A stretch of DNA of 64,000 bases from Phaeosaccion multiseriatum (GCA_965112735.1 OZ218962.1:620001-684000), one strand, 5' to 3'; counted from the first letter of the stretch, positions 11,901 to 23,178 are shown. A program made the numbers and translations. The notes: generated by a model from the sequence alone, not told the origin.

Positions 11901-13656
11901 GAGGGAGTGAGGGAGGGAGAGAGAGGGGGAGTGAGGGAGTGAGGGAGGGAGAGAGAGGGGGAGGGAGGGAGGGAGGGAGACATATGGGCGAGTGATGTAT
12001 CCGGAATGTGAGGGAGGAGCGGGATAGACACACGGGCAGTGGCTCAAAACGCCGCCCCACCCCTCCCTTCCCCCCTCCCTTCCTCCCTCCCTCCCTCCCT
12101 CCCTCCATCACCTCACCTCAAATCCGAGAACGAAGGTGTGAAACCCCGCGTGTTGCTCCCCGAGAAAGGCCATGTAGGGCCCCATAAGCACGGCCGAGAA
12201 GGCGAGGAAGGAATCGAACACGCGAATAGACTTGACGTGCGGTGTCCACCACACACCCGTATCATCTTGGTAGAGGCGGATGTAGTCGATCTTCATCCTC
12301 TGTCCTGTCTGATCTGCCCGCCCTCCCTGTCCTGCCTGGTCAGGGGAGGCGTAATCGACCCTCTCGAGGCCAGTGTCGGTCTCGTCTTGATCTTGAGGCA
12401 CAAGCCCCATTACCCCTCCACTGCTTGTGCTGCGGCCGTTACCGTCTCTGCCCCCACTACTTTCTTCATCGCTTGGGCCACTGCCATTGTCCCCTTTGCT
12501 CTTGTCATTGTCATTGTTCTTGTTCTTGTTCTTGTTCTTCTTCAATCCCCTCCTCCCCGCCCCGGCCCCTCCGTCATCTCCTTCCTCTTCCTCTTCCTCC
12601 TCCTCCTCCATTTGCCCCCCAGAAGCCCCCCCCTCTCCTCCTCCTCCTCCTCCTCCTCCTCCCAGGCTGAGGAGGATGTGGAAGGGCTGATCGAAGGGCG
12701 CCTTCGACAAGCTGCCCTCCCCGCCCGTTGCCTCACTGTACCACTGCGTCTTAGTGCAATAGTGCCAACCGTCCACGAGCCAGCGAAAACCCTTCTGGGT
12801 CCACTCGACGGAGTAAATGTGGTAGCCTCCAGACAAAAGACTGCCGCTACTCCCTCCTGCCCCTCCCCCTTCCTCCCCCTCCCCCAGAGTACTTGGAGAG
12901 TACTCACACCTCCCTGCCGGGTCGGGCCATTCCTGAGAGGACACCGTCTCTACAGATGCCTCGTCCGCACCACCGAAGAGCAGCGAGCCGCTGACGGTGT
13001 TGGTTTCTGCGACGGGGTTGTCAGCCTGGTGGGACGAGAGGCCCATACGCCGGAGATAAGGGGGGGTCATTGGTGGGAGGAATGAGGCGTGGTGACTTCC
13101 TGGGTTGGGGGTTAGTTCGTATGGCATGTTTGTCTCTCTTGGTATGGCCCTGCTGGCTTTTCTCTCTCTCCCCCCCCCCCCGTCCTGCGTTCCACAGCTC
13201 CAAGCATGACTGATGCTTTGTCTCTCACCTCCTCGACTACGATGACTTGTCCCCACTTGATGGTGCTGACGGTTGGGGCGAGCCAAAGCTTGGGCCACAG
13301 CCCTTGCCCCTGTGGCAGCCAGATTCTCGCCTCCACCCGACCGTATATGAAGCCTCCCTCGCTCCTGAGGAGGATGAAACTCGCATCATTATCCTCGCCA
13401 TTGGGTCCTGGGCCGGTGCTGCTGCTACTGCTGCTAGAGTTCCTGCCCTCGTCGTCTCCAACTCCGAGCAGCAGCTCTCCGTCTGAAGTGAGCTCGACGC
13501 TCCCTCCTCCCTGGATCGTCCATTGGCCTTGGTTCAGTGCCTGGAGAGAAATGTTGCGGCGCGGGGAAGGAAGCAAAGACGGGCAAGGATGGGCAAGGAG
13601 AGATATGCCAGAGAGGGCGGGAGAGGGAGGGGGAGGGGAGAGAGAAAGAGAAACAG

Positions 13657-13692
<36 letters not shown>

Positions 13693-14144
13693 GAGACGCC
13701 GGTGTGAGATAGATAGAGAGAGAGAGAGACAGGGAGCGAAAGAAAAGAGACGGGAGGGAGGGGTGAGATAATGAAGAGGGAGAGAGAGGTGTGTGCAGGG
13801 AGAGAGGAAGATGTGAGTAATAAAAAAACTAGGGAGAGAAATAATCTGTGAGAGAGACACGAAGGTGGGAGTGATGGAGGGAGAGAAAGGGGAGAGAGAG
13901 AGGGAGAGGAAGAGAGAGAAGCAGTGTGCGTGAGAAGAGAAGAAGGGAGAGAGAGAGATTTGTGTGAGAGGGGGAGGTGTGTGTGAGAGAGAGACGAAGG
14001 TGTGAGAGAGATGGAGAAACAAGCGAAGCGACTTGCCTCGTTGAACTCGTCTGCCCACACCAGTCGCTCCTGCCCCTCCGACAGCACTACCCTCCCACGC
14101 TCTGCAACCCCCAAAGCCCAGAGGAGGACGGCAAAGCGCCGCAT
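8979..14144 (-). CDS. GH16-like (laminarinase/KRE6-SKN1 fold) domain with degenerate catalytic motif, fused to multipass membrane and disordered regions
   Basis: Seven exons: complement(8979..10562, 10967..11122, 11462..11606, 11723..11850, 12117..13025, 13229..13540, 14037..14144), 1113 aa. A short N-terminal hydrophobic stretch (FAVLLWALGVA) may be a signal peptide. GH16-like features follow: LVWADEFNEALNQGQWTIQ, then GGFIYGRVEARIWLP, GLWPKLWLAP, YHIYSVEWTQKGFRWLVDG, PFDQPFHILLSLG and KIDYIRLYQ. GH16 enzymes hydrolyse or transfer beta-glucans using an ExDxxE motif. Here the site reads GQVIVVEE, so the nucleophile Glu is Gln and the Asp is Ile; only the last Glu remains. After the domain come about six hydrophobic segments (residues roughly 430-600), then a 528-codon exon that begins with a last helix (ILVLVWVVVAILGLAF) and continues as Gly/Ser/Arg-rich disorder. 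The first intron has a GC donor. Fold call confident; activity doubtful; membrane family not recognised. Confidence 0.75.
11231..11434. repeat. (GGA)n homopurine tract, about 200 nt
   Basis: An almost uninterrupted GGA trinucleotide tract lies in the intron between exons 5 and 6 of the GH16-like gene. It is all purine on the plus strand and all pyrimidine on the coding strand. The long antisense Leu-only or Pro-only ORFs over it are artefacts. Confidence 0.9.
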
Positions 14145-14178
14145 GGCTTTTTTCTAAAAATTATCCAGCACTTAACCG

Positions 14179-14227
14179 CCTTGTATGTCAATTAACCGCG
14201 GGGTGGCCGTTTAATTGACATACAAGG
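14179..14227. repeat. perfect 17-bp inverted repeat, 15-nt spacer
   Basis: The left arm 14179-14195 (CCTTGTATGTCAATTAA) and right arm 14211-14227 are exact reverse complements. The hairpin lies 35 nt upstream of the GH16-like start codon (-) and about 220 nt before the first ankyrin gene (+). It is AT-rich in a GC-rich setting. It could be a transcribed hairpin, a protein-binding palindrome or a remnant of a small inverted-repeat element. Confidence 0.8.
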
Positions 14228-14449
14228 GTCTCCCCACAATCTCCTCCCCCCCCCCCCCCGTTTTTTCATTTTTTCCTCCCACACCACCCTCAATAAACCT
14301 GCCTCAAGACGAGATACGGGACAACGGCTGCCTCTTGCCCTGCTGCTCTCTATAGCGCGGACATCTTTCCTCTTTTTTACACTTATCCCCCCACAGGGCG
14401 GCTCGTGGATCTTCCCCCGCCCGGCCTCGGGGCGGCTGGTGCCTACATC

Positions 14450-16317
14450 ATGCAGAGCCCAACCTTCAGCAGAGAGGTAAGCCCCTTTGTATGGCCATGC
14501 CTTCTGTTCCGGGGCCGAATTGGTCCGACGCTGAACGGCGTGGCCTTCCCTCGGCGAATGTTTTATTTTTCCCCCCTTCCCCTCCCTTTCCACTTGCTTT
14601 TACTTCTCACTCTGCCATCCTCCCTTCGTCTCCCCTTATTTTCGCGGGAGGGCAAAGATCTCTACTACAAGCGGGTCGCCTCCCAAGAGCAGTGACTCAC
14701 CACCCCTCTTGTTTTCCGCCTTTTTCGCCCCCCGGCGCTCTCTCCTCCCTCGGGCGACACAAGGCCACGCGCCTCGACGACGCCATCAGCGGGATGAAGA
14801 CTCTGAAGGACGTCAAACTGGCCATCAGCGCCCTTGTTGCCAAAGAGGGGGGAAGGAAGGCTTGCCTTGACGCCGCGATTTGTGCTGAGGGGCACACTCC
14901 AATGACAGCAGCGGCGTTGGGGGGTAGAGCAGACATCGTGGAGCTTCTACTGGGGGAAGGGGCATCTCCAAACCACGAAGCGATGACTCTTCACATCGTC
15001 ACACCATTGATAGGGGCTTGCGTACGTGGCCATCTGAATGTCGTGCAGATACTGATCGAGGCCGGTGCGGATTTGGACCAAACACTTGACATGGGGACGG
15101 CCTTGTGTGCAGCTTCAGACGGTGGGCACGCAGAAGTCGTCAGAGCTTTGATCGCGGGGGGCGCCGATGTGAATCGAGCCGCGAACAACGGAACTACACC
15201 TCTGAGCTTAGCTTCATGGGGCAATTGTGAGGGGGTTGTGAGGCTGCTCCTTGCGGTCAATGCGAATGTGAACGATGCCGCCAACAACGGAAGTACCCCA
15301 CTGGTAATGGCGTCACTGGACGGTCATGAGGAGATGGTGGAACTGCTCCTCGCGGCCAATGCCAATGTGAACCAGGCCACCAACGACGGAAGTACACCAC
15401 TGATATTGGCGTCGAAGTACGGTCATGAGGAGGTGGCGAAGTTGCTTCTTGCCAGCAACGCAGATGTGAACCAACTGAGAAACAACGGAGCTTCGCCACT
15501 TATTGTGGCTAGCGACAAAGGGCATACAGGGATAGCGAGGCGGCTACTTGCAGCTGGTGCCGAAGTGGATCCTGTGAGTGCTACGGGAGCAACACCTCTC
15601 ATGGCGGCCGCGCTGCAGGGACACACTGAGATGTTACGTGAGCTCATCTCAGCAGGGGCAGACGTGGATCGACATGCCGCGGAGGGGAGTACTGCTCTCG
15701 TATTGGCAGCCGCTAGCGGACACGCTGAGGTGCTGCGTGAGCTCATCTCAGCAGGGGCAGACGTGGATCGACATGGCGCAGAGGAAAGGACTGCTGTCAT
15801 GGCGGCAGCGCACCGTGGATACGCTGAGGCTCTGCGTGAGCTCGTATCGGCAGGGGCAGACGTTGATCGACATGACGAGGAGGGGAGGACTGCTCTGCAC
15901 TTTGCGGCGAGCGAAGGACATGGGCATGTCCTGCACATCCTGCTCAAGGCGGGGGCTGAGGTGGATATCAAGGATGACAGCGGAAGAACTCCCCTCCTCT
16001 TCGCAGCATACCACAATCATGAAGGGGCGATGCACGAGCTTCTCTGCGCAGGGGCGTCTGTGGGCAAGGCTCTGACTGCTGCTCGAGAGCTTGGTCTCCT
16101 GCAAGAGGTCCGTGGCCATCTTCTGATGGCAGACAAGCGGTACTTCGACTCCCAAAGCCCGGCGGACATTATGCGGACGTGCGACTCGACCTTCGGCAAG
16201 GAGAGGGGCCTACCGCCGCAGGAGAGGGGCGTGTCTTCCGACAACGTGCTGGAAGTGGCTGCAGGCATGCGCGGAGCCGACGACGCTTCCAGGTGGAAGA
16301 AACTTGACACGCATTGA
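14450..16317 (+). CDS. ankyrin-repeat protein, array copy 1 (12 repeats)
   Basis: Exons 14450..14476 and 14764..16317, 526 aa. Exon 1 is tiny (MQSPTFSRE) and ends at GAG|GTAAGC. Exon 2 starts after CGACACAAG in phase 0 with ATRLDDAISG. Twelve ankyrin repeats of 32-33 residues run from about residue 45 to 435, with classic G-TPL--A---GH--VV--LL-AGADVN patterning. The last repeat ends GASVGKAL and is followed by a conserved tail of about 90 residues (AARELGLLQEV..., DIMRTCDSTFGKERGLPPQ). No signal peptide or membrane segment is seen, so a soluble protein-binding scaffold is inferred. The two-exon layout is shared by all six family members in the window. The start is chosen from the in-phase junction; codons upstream lack another ATG. 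Confidence 0.8.
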
Positions 16318-16421
16318 AACGGGGAGAGCAATCATGGACTCGAAGCAAGCGAGGAGGGGGGTGTGGGGGGGGGGGGCTATTTCCGGTGGCAGGAGGATGC
16401 GGGGGGGTGCCGCAGCCAGGG

Positions 16422-16742
16422 ATGAAGCCGCAGCAGCAGCAACGACTGCACCAACAACAACAGCAGCAACTACATCAACACGAGCACCAGCAGCACGAAC
16501 AACATGGGCAGGGGCAGAATGCGTCATATCATGCCATGAAGAGCGGTATAGCGGCGACAGGGGCAGGGACAGGGAGCGAGTTTTCGCTTGGGATGGGCGG
16601 CAGCAGCTTTGCAGGAGGAGGAGGGGGAGGAGGGGGAGGAAGAGCATCAATAGGGGAGGGGGAGGGAGCCTCTTTATTGTTGGAGAGGCCCGGAGGCATG
16701 CAGAGCGAGACATGGGAGGGCGTGGGTGAGGAAATGCGCTGA
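16422..16742 (+). other. Gln/His-rich ORF downstream of ankyrin copy 1 (106 codons)
   Basis: An ATG ORF lies 105 nt after the ankyrin stop, in another frame. It has Gln/His runs (HQHEHQQHEQHGQGQNAS), then SGIAATGAGTG and a Gly/Ser stretch, and ends with ERPGGMQSETWEGVGEEMR before TGA. The end resembles the tail of the ankyrin gene at 44444-46014 (VQSETSEGEEEEMR). It could be a hidden 3' exon, a downstream cistron or decayed coding sequence. A possible donor (CCAG|GTGGAAG) lies just before the ankyrin stop. Confidence 0.4.
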
Positions 16743-17035
16743 AGCAGAGGGCTGTATCTGAGAGAGGTGCGAGGGCAGAAGCACGGGTAGCGAGGACGAA
16801 ACACCATGAGCAAGCGGATTGAGGGGCGTGAGTGTGGTGGCGGGAGAGCACCCAGCGTCGCGAGCTGTGAGAAGAAGGCGGTGCGTGCTCCTTTTAGGGC
16901 ACGGTGCGATCGGACCGGAGCCTAGAAGTGCAGCGCCGTGAGCCACACTGAGGAGGGAGAGGGGGGGGGGTGTATATTGGAGCTTATTAGCTCGGAGTAA
17001 GATGAGTGTAGTTGAGGGGGGCGGATTCAAATACG

Positions 17036-17273
17036 GGGGGTGAAGCTCGACTGCTTTGAGGCGCACGCGCACACACACGTAAGGTAGTTAGGTCAGGGAC
17101 GTAACGTTGCTCTCGCGCATCGATAATACAGAATAGCAGCGTGTCATTATCATGAGAGTGCGTGTTGTGCTCTGTATTGATGCTACAAGCGCTCCGTACT
17201 CAGCGTTGTTGAGGGTGGGGGGAGACATAAGGGCGCCGTATAGATCGGAGTGTGAGTATAAGTTTATTGGCAC
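17036..17273. repeat. conserved 3' block of ankyrin units (copy 1 of 4)
   Basis: A roughly 240-nt block starting near GAAGCTCGACTGCTTTGAGG and including GTGTCATTATCATGAGAGTG recurs almost unchanged near 20036-20300, 22723-22995 and 25805-26070. It lies between the ankyrin 3' region and the next unit's leader. Minus-strand ORFs of about 60 codons cover it, but the frame is not kept in all copies, so it is scored as noncoding (3' UTR, spacer or promoter). Confidence 0.75.
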
Positions 17274-17412
17274 CCCCCCGGGGGAATCTCTAGCTGCCAG
17301 AGGAGAGAGAAGGTTGTTTCAGTATAGCGGCGGTGCAGCGTGAATACCGTCCCTGAGGGCCTCCTGCTGCTAGCCTTGCTACAGGCTGTCTTTCGTCTCT
17401 CGCCGCGCCAGC

Positions 17413-19238
17413 ATGGTGGCCCAGAGCAGCGGAGGACCCCCCCCTCGACTAGAGAGGGGGCAGCTACTATTGGAAGCCATTGGTATCGCCGCACTGTTTG
17501 TTGAGCCGGACTGCATTCGACTTTGGCAATTCGCGCTATCTTCCCTCTGCCGCTTCTTCTCTACTCCATCCCTTTTGGCTGGCAAAGGACTCGCCCTTCT
17601 GCGGTTCGCCCCCCGAGAGCAGTGACTCACCGCCCCTCTGGTTTTACGGTCTTTTTGCCCTCTCTCGATCTCTCCTCTCTCGGCCGACACAAGGCCACGC
17701 GCCTCAACAACGCCATCCGCGGGAGGAAGTCTATCAAGAACGTCAAACTGGCCATCAGCGCCCTTGTCGCCAAAGAGGGGGGAAGGAAGGCTTGCCTTGA
17801 CGCCGCGATTTCTGCTGACGGGCACACCCCAATGACAGCGGCGGCGATGAAGGGTAGAGCAGACATCGTGGGGCTTCTATTGGGGGAAGGGGCATCTCCA
17901 AACCTCAAAGCGATGATTGCTAACATCGTCACGCCATTGATGTTCGCTTGTGTAACGGGCAATCTGAACGTCGTGCAGACGCTGATGGAGGCCGGTGCTG
18001 ATTAGATCAAGAAGTTAACATGCCGTAGTGCAGCTTCAGAGTGTGGACACACAGAAGTCGTCAGAACTTTAATCGCGGGGGGCGCCAATGTGAATCGAGC
18101 CACCAACGACGGAGGTACACCTCTGTTCGCGGCGTCAAGTGGTCAAGAGGAGGTGGTGGAGTTGCTTCTTGCCAGCAACGCAGATGTGAACCATCTGAGC
18201 AACGACGGAACTTCGCCACTTCTTGTGGTCAGCAACCTTGGGCATGCAGAGATAGCGAGGCGGCTACTCGCAGCAGGTGCCAAGGTGCATGCAGCTGATA
18301 ATGACGGAATGACACCTCTCATGGTGGCCGCGGGGCAGGCAGGGACACAGTGGAGTATTACGTGAGCTCATCTCAGCAGGGGCAGACGTTGATCGACATG
18401 ACCCAAAGGGTAATACTGCTCTCATGGTGGCAGCGGGAAATGGACACGCTGAGGTGCTGCGTGAGTGTGTGTCGGCAGGGGCAGACGTGGATCGACATGA
18501 CGCGCAGGGGAGTACTGCTCTCATGGTGGCCGCAGTTCACGGACACGCTGAGGTGCTGCGTGGGCTCGTGTCGGCAGGGGCAGACGCGGATCGACATGAC
18601 GCGCAGGGGAGTACTGCTCTCATGGTGGCCGCCGTTCACGGACACGCTGAGGCTCTGCGTGAGCTCGTATCGGCAGGGGCTGACGTTGCTCGACACGGCC
18701 GAGAGGGGTTCACTGCTCTCATGATGGCCACAGAGAGGGGACACGCTGAGGTGCTGCGTGAGCTCGTATCGGCAAGGGCAGACGTGGATCGACGTTACAA
18801 GGAGGGGCCGACTGCTCTGCACCTCGCTGCTCAAGCCGGACATGGGCATCTCCTGCACATCCTGCTCAAGGCCGGGGCTGCGGTGGATAGCGAGGATGGC
18901 AGAGGAAGCCTCCCCTCCTCTTCGCAGCATACGAAAATCGTAAACAGGCGATGCACGAGCTTCTCTGCGCAGGGGCGTCTGTAGGCAAGGCTCTGACTGC
19001 TGCTCGAGAGCTTGGTGTCCTGCAAGAGGTCCGTGATCGTCTTCTGATGGCAGACAAGCGATACTTCGACTCGCAAAGCCCGGCGGACATTATGCGGACG
19101 TGCGACTTGATCTTCGGCGAGGAGAGGGGCCTACCGCCGCAGGAGAGGGGCGTCTGTTCCGAGACCATGCTGGAGGTGGCTGCAGGCATGCGCGGAGCCG
19201 ACGACGATTCCAGGTGGGCGAAGCAAGACACGCATTGA
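17413..19238 (+). pseudogene. ankyrin-repeat array copy 2, pseudogene
   Basis: The copy resembles its neighbours over its whole length but is broken at several points. The exon-1 donor region (GGAGAG|GTACGT in copies 3 and 4) is deleted near 17455. An in-frame TAG at 18003-18005 replaces the Leu codon of GADLDQ, with about 9 nt lost just after. A 4-nt insertion near 18338-18344 (GCAG duplicated) shifts the frame. A 1-nt deletion near 18911 (GGAAG-CCTCCC versus GGAAGAACTCCC) shifts it again. The C-terminal tail (from MHELLCAGASVGK) then continues open to 19238. Repeats GSTALMVAAVHGH are locally duplicated. The coordinates span the recognisable remnant; translation as one protein is not possible. 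Confidence 0.88.
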
Positions 19239-19342
19239 AACGACGACAGCAATCATGGACTCGAAGCGAGCGAGGAGGGGGGTGTGTGGGGGGGGGGTTA
19301 CTTCCGGTGGCAGGAGGGTATGGGGGGGTGCCGCAGCCAGGG

Positions 19343-19573
19343 ATGCAGCAGCAGCATCAGCAACAACAACACCAACAACAACACCAGCAACTACATCAAC
19401 ACGAGCACCAGCAGCACGAACAACATGGGCCGGGGCAGAATGCGTCGAATCATGCCATGGAGAGCGGTATAGCGGCGACAGGGGCAGGGACAGGGATCGA
19501 GGTTTCGCTTGGGATGGGCGGCAGCAGCTTTGCAGAGGAGGAGGGGGAGGAGGGGGAGGAAGAGCATCAATAG
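19343..19573 (+). other. Gln/His-rich ORF after ankyrin pseudogene (76 codons)
   Basis: The counterpart of the ORF at 16422. It keeps an ATG in the same relative place and the HQHEHQQHEQHGPGQNAS and SGIAATGAGTG motifs, then ends in a Glu/Gly run. The tail-like GVPPLERPGGMQSETW-EEMR sequence follows separately at 19606-19680 in another frame. Confidence 0.35.
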
Positions 19574-20441
19574 GGGGAGGGGGAGGGGGAGGGAGCCTCT
19601 ATAGTGGGGTGCCACCGCTGGAGAGGCCCGGAGGCATGCAGAGCGAGACGTGGGAGGGCGTGGGTGAGGAAATGCGCTGAAGCAGAGGGCTGTGTCTGAG
19701 AGGTGCGAGGGCAGAAGCACGGGTAGCAAGGACCTTCCGCTCATTGTCCAAGATTCCTCACTGCTGGCCCCTTACACGAAACGTAATGAGGAAGCTGATT
19801 GAGGGGCTTGAGTGTGGTGACGGGAGAGCACCCAGCGTCGCGAGCGGTGAGAAGAAGATCGAAAGAAGACGGTGCTTCTCTTCGGGCGCGGTGCCATCGG
19901 AACGGAGCCTTGCAGTGGAGTGCCGTGAGGCATCCTCCAGGAGGGAGGAGGGAGGACGGAGAGGGGAGGGGGTGTATATTGGAGCTTATTAGCTCGGAGT
20001 AAGATGAGGAGAGGAGGGGGGCGGATCCAAAGACGGGGGGTGAAGCTCGACTGCTTTGAGGCGCACGCGCACACACACGTAAAAGGTAGTTAGGTTAGGG
20101 ACGTGACGTTGCTCTTGCGCACGGGTACAATGGATAATACAGAAAAGCAGCGTGTCATTATCATGAGAGTGCGGGTTGCGCTCTGCATTGAGCCTACAAG
20201 CGCTCCGTACTCCGTGTTGTTGAGGGTGCTGTGAGCCACAAGGGCGCCCTATAGATCGGAGTGTGAGTACAAGATTGTTGGCACCAGCCCCCCCCCGGGG
20301 AATCTCTAGCTGCCAGGAGGGAGAAGGTTGAGTTGTTTCAAGAAGAAGCGCGATGGTGGCGGTGCAGCGTGAATACCGTCCGTGAGGGCCTCCTGCGGCG
20401 AGCCCTGCTACAGGCTTTCTTTCGTCTCTCGGCGCGCCAGC

Positions 20442-22009
20442 ATGGCCCAGAGCAGCGGAGGACCCCCCCCTCGAGTGAGCGGAGAGGTACGTTTGTAGAA
20501 GAGAGGGCGGAGCGGGTGCAGCTACTATTGGAAGCACTTGGTATCGCCGCACTGTTTGTTGAACCGGAGTGCATTCGAAGACTTTGGCAATCGGCGTTAT
20601 CTTCCCGCTGCCGCTTCTTCTCTACTCCATCCCTTTGGCTGGCAAAGGGCTCGTTCTTGAGCGGCTCGCCTCCCGAGAGCAGTGACTCACCGCTCCTCGG
20701 GTTTCCCACCCTTTTCGCCCCCCTTACTCTCTTCTCTCTCGGCCGACACAAGGCCAAGCGCCTCTACAGCGCTATCCGCGGGAGGAAGACTATCAAGAAT
20801 GTCAAACTGGCCATCAGCGCCCTTGTCGCCAAAGAGGGGGGACGGAAGGCTTGCCTTGACGCCGCGATTTGTGCTGGCGGGTACAACCCAATGACTGTAG
20901 CGGCGTTGGGGGGTAGAGCAGACATTGTGGGGCTTCTATTGGGGGAAGGGGCATCTCCAAACCACGAAGTGATGACTTCTCACATCGTCACACCATTGAT
21001 AGGGGCTTGCGTACGTGGCCATCTGAATGTCGTGCAGATACTGATCGAAGCCGGTGCGGATTTGGATCAACCAATTGGCGCAGGGACGGCCATGGTTGCA
21101 GCTTCAGTCGAAGGGCACACAGAAGTCGTCAGAGCTTTGATCGCGGGGGGCGCCGATGTGAATCGAGCCACGAACAACGGAACTACACCTCTGAGCTTAG
21201 CTTCACAAGGCAATAATGAGGGGATTGTGAGGCTCCTTCTTGCGGCCAATGCGAATGTGAACAACGCCACCCCCCACGGATATACACCACTGCTATTGGC
21301 GTCGAAGTACGGTCATGAGGAGGTGGCGATGTTGCTTCTTGCCAGCAACGCAGATGTGAACCAACTGAGCAACGACGGCACTTCGCCACTTTCTGTGGCC
21401 AGCATTGAAGGGCATACAGGGATAGCGAGGCGGCTACTCGCAGCTGGTGCCGAGGTGGATGCAGCTGATGATGACGGAAGGACACCTCTCATCGCGGCCG
21501 CGGGGCTGGGACACGGTGGGGTACTACGCGAGCTCATCTCAGCAGGGGCAGACGTGGATCGACATGACGCGAAGGGGGTTACTGCTCTGCGCTACGCTGC
21601 TGAAGGCGGACATGGGCATGTCCTGCACATCCTGCTCAAGGCCGGGGCTGAGGTGGATATCAAGGATGACATCGGAAGAACTCCCCTCCTCTTCGCAGCA
21701 TACCAAAATCGTGGAGGGGCGATGCACGAGCTTCTCTGCGCAGGGGCGTCTGTGGGCAAGGCTCTGACTGGTGCTCGAGAGCTTGGTCTCCTGCAAGAGG
21801 TCCGTGATCGTCTTCTGATGGCAGACAAGCGGTGCTTCGACTCCCAAAGCCCTGCAGACATTATGCGGACGTGCGACTCGACCTTCGGCAAGGAGAGGGG
21901 CCTACCGCCGCAGGAGAGGGGTGTGTCTTCCGAAACCATGCTGGAAGTGGCCGCAGGCATGCGCGGAGCCGACGACGCTTCCAGGTGGGCAAAGCAAGAC
22001 ACGCAGTGA
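20442..22009 (+). CDS. ankyrin-repeat protein, array copy 3 (9 repeats)
   Basis: Exons 20442..20486 (MAQSSGGPPPRVSGE) and 20753..22009, 433 aa. The intron is GAG|GTACGT ... CGACACAAG|GCC, phase 0. Nine ankyrin repeats are present. Compared with copies 1 and 4 it lacks three repeats in the middle, so the protein is about 95 residues shorter although the ends match. The conserved tail (ELGLLQEVRDRLLMADKR, FGKERGLPPQERGVSSETM) is intact. No Gln/His-rich ORF follows; 22010-22720 is different from the other units. Confidence 0.82.
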
Positions 22010-22722
22010 AAAGGGGAGAGAGGTCACGGCCTCGAAGCGAGCGAGGAGGGGGGATGTGGGGGGGGGGGGGGGTTGGAGTGCACACTCGCCAGTGGGACTG
22101 TGGATACAAGCGTCGGATGGAATATATTTGTTGGAGCACCGTCACGGACAGGCAAGCAGGGGCACAGACAGACGGAAGTGTGGAGAGGGTGGCGGAATGA
22201 GAACGAGGCCAGTGATGGATAGCAGCACGGCACGGCGGGGGGAGGTGGGATGGCACTGTGTGGCTAAGGAAAGGGGAGCGCAGGGCCAGGAGGGGCGAGC
22301 GCATCGAACGCCTTCGAACTCACCGCAGCCGACGGGGGGGGCAGCGGCTCTCTTCCCTGCAGCTGGTGGTACTTGGTGTGGCCAAAGGGTACGGAGGATA
22401 GCATGGTGTGGGGTACACGGGAAAGGGAGAAAGAAGCCAACGCGTTTGATGAGAGAGTGGCTTAGATGTGGTAGGGCGTACTCATGTCAGGGTACTTTGC
22501 TGGCAATTTAGCCCCCACCTCCATACTCGCAGCGCGTCCGCTATGAAAGAAGGAACCAACTCCCTTGGCAACTCATCCACCCTCTTTCTCGACTCTGTGT
22601 GCCTTCGTAGCCTGCATCCTCCACCCAAGGGCTCGTCATCCACAAGAGAGACAAGGCCGGAGTTTGAGTATACATCTCTTGGCATATGAAACTGCCGCGC
22701 TCTGGGGGGGTGGATCCAAAGA
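22010..22722. other. unit-3-specific spacer
   Basis: This stretch replaces the Gln/His-rich block found after copies 1, 2 and 4. It begins with a G-run and holds several short ORFs without recognisable motifs. No gene is supported. Confidence 0.5.
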
Positions 22723-23178
22723 AGGGGGGTGCAGCTCGACTGCTTTGAGGCTCACGCGCACACACACATAAAAGGTAATTAGTTAGGAACGTGACGTTGC
22801 TCTCTCGCACGGGTACAATGGATAACACAGAAAAGCAGCGTGTCATTATCATGAGAGTGTGGGTTGCGCTCTGCATTGAGGCTACAAGCGCTCCGTACTC
22901 CGTGTTGTTGAGGGTGCTGTGAGCCACAAGGGCGCCCTGCAGATCGGAGTGTGAGTACAAGTTTGTTGGCACCAGCCCCCCCCCCCCCGGGGGAATCTCT
23001 AGCTGCAAGGGTGAAAGGACGAATAGCTACCAGTAATATCATATAGCTGCCAGGGGAGAGAAGGTGGAGTTGTTTCAGTAGCAAGCGCGATGGTGGCGGT
23101 GCAGCGTGAATACCGTCCGTGAGGGCCTCCTGCGGCGAGCCCTGCTACAGGCTTTCTTTCGTCTCTCGGCGCGCCAGC

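Noticed and set aside
11145-12047. Long Leu-, Pro- or Gly-only ORFs over the GGA tract
   Set aside because: All are translations of one trinucleotide repeat inside an intron of the GH16-like gene.
17088-17273. Minus-strand ORF of about 60 codons (MPINLYSHSDLYGAL...) recurring near 17088, 22900 and 25859
   Set aside because: It lies in the duplicated 3' block. The same block near 20060-20300 reads in a different frame, so coding is not conserved; scored as a noncoding repeat.
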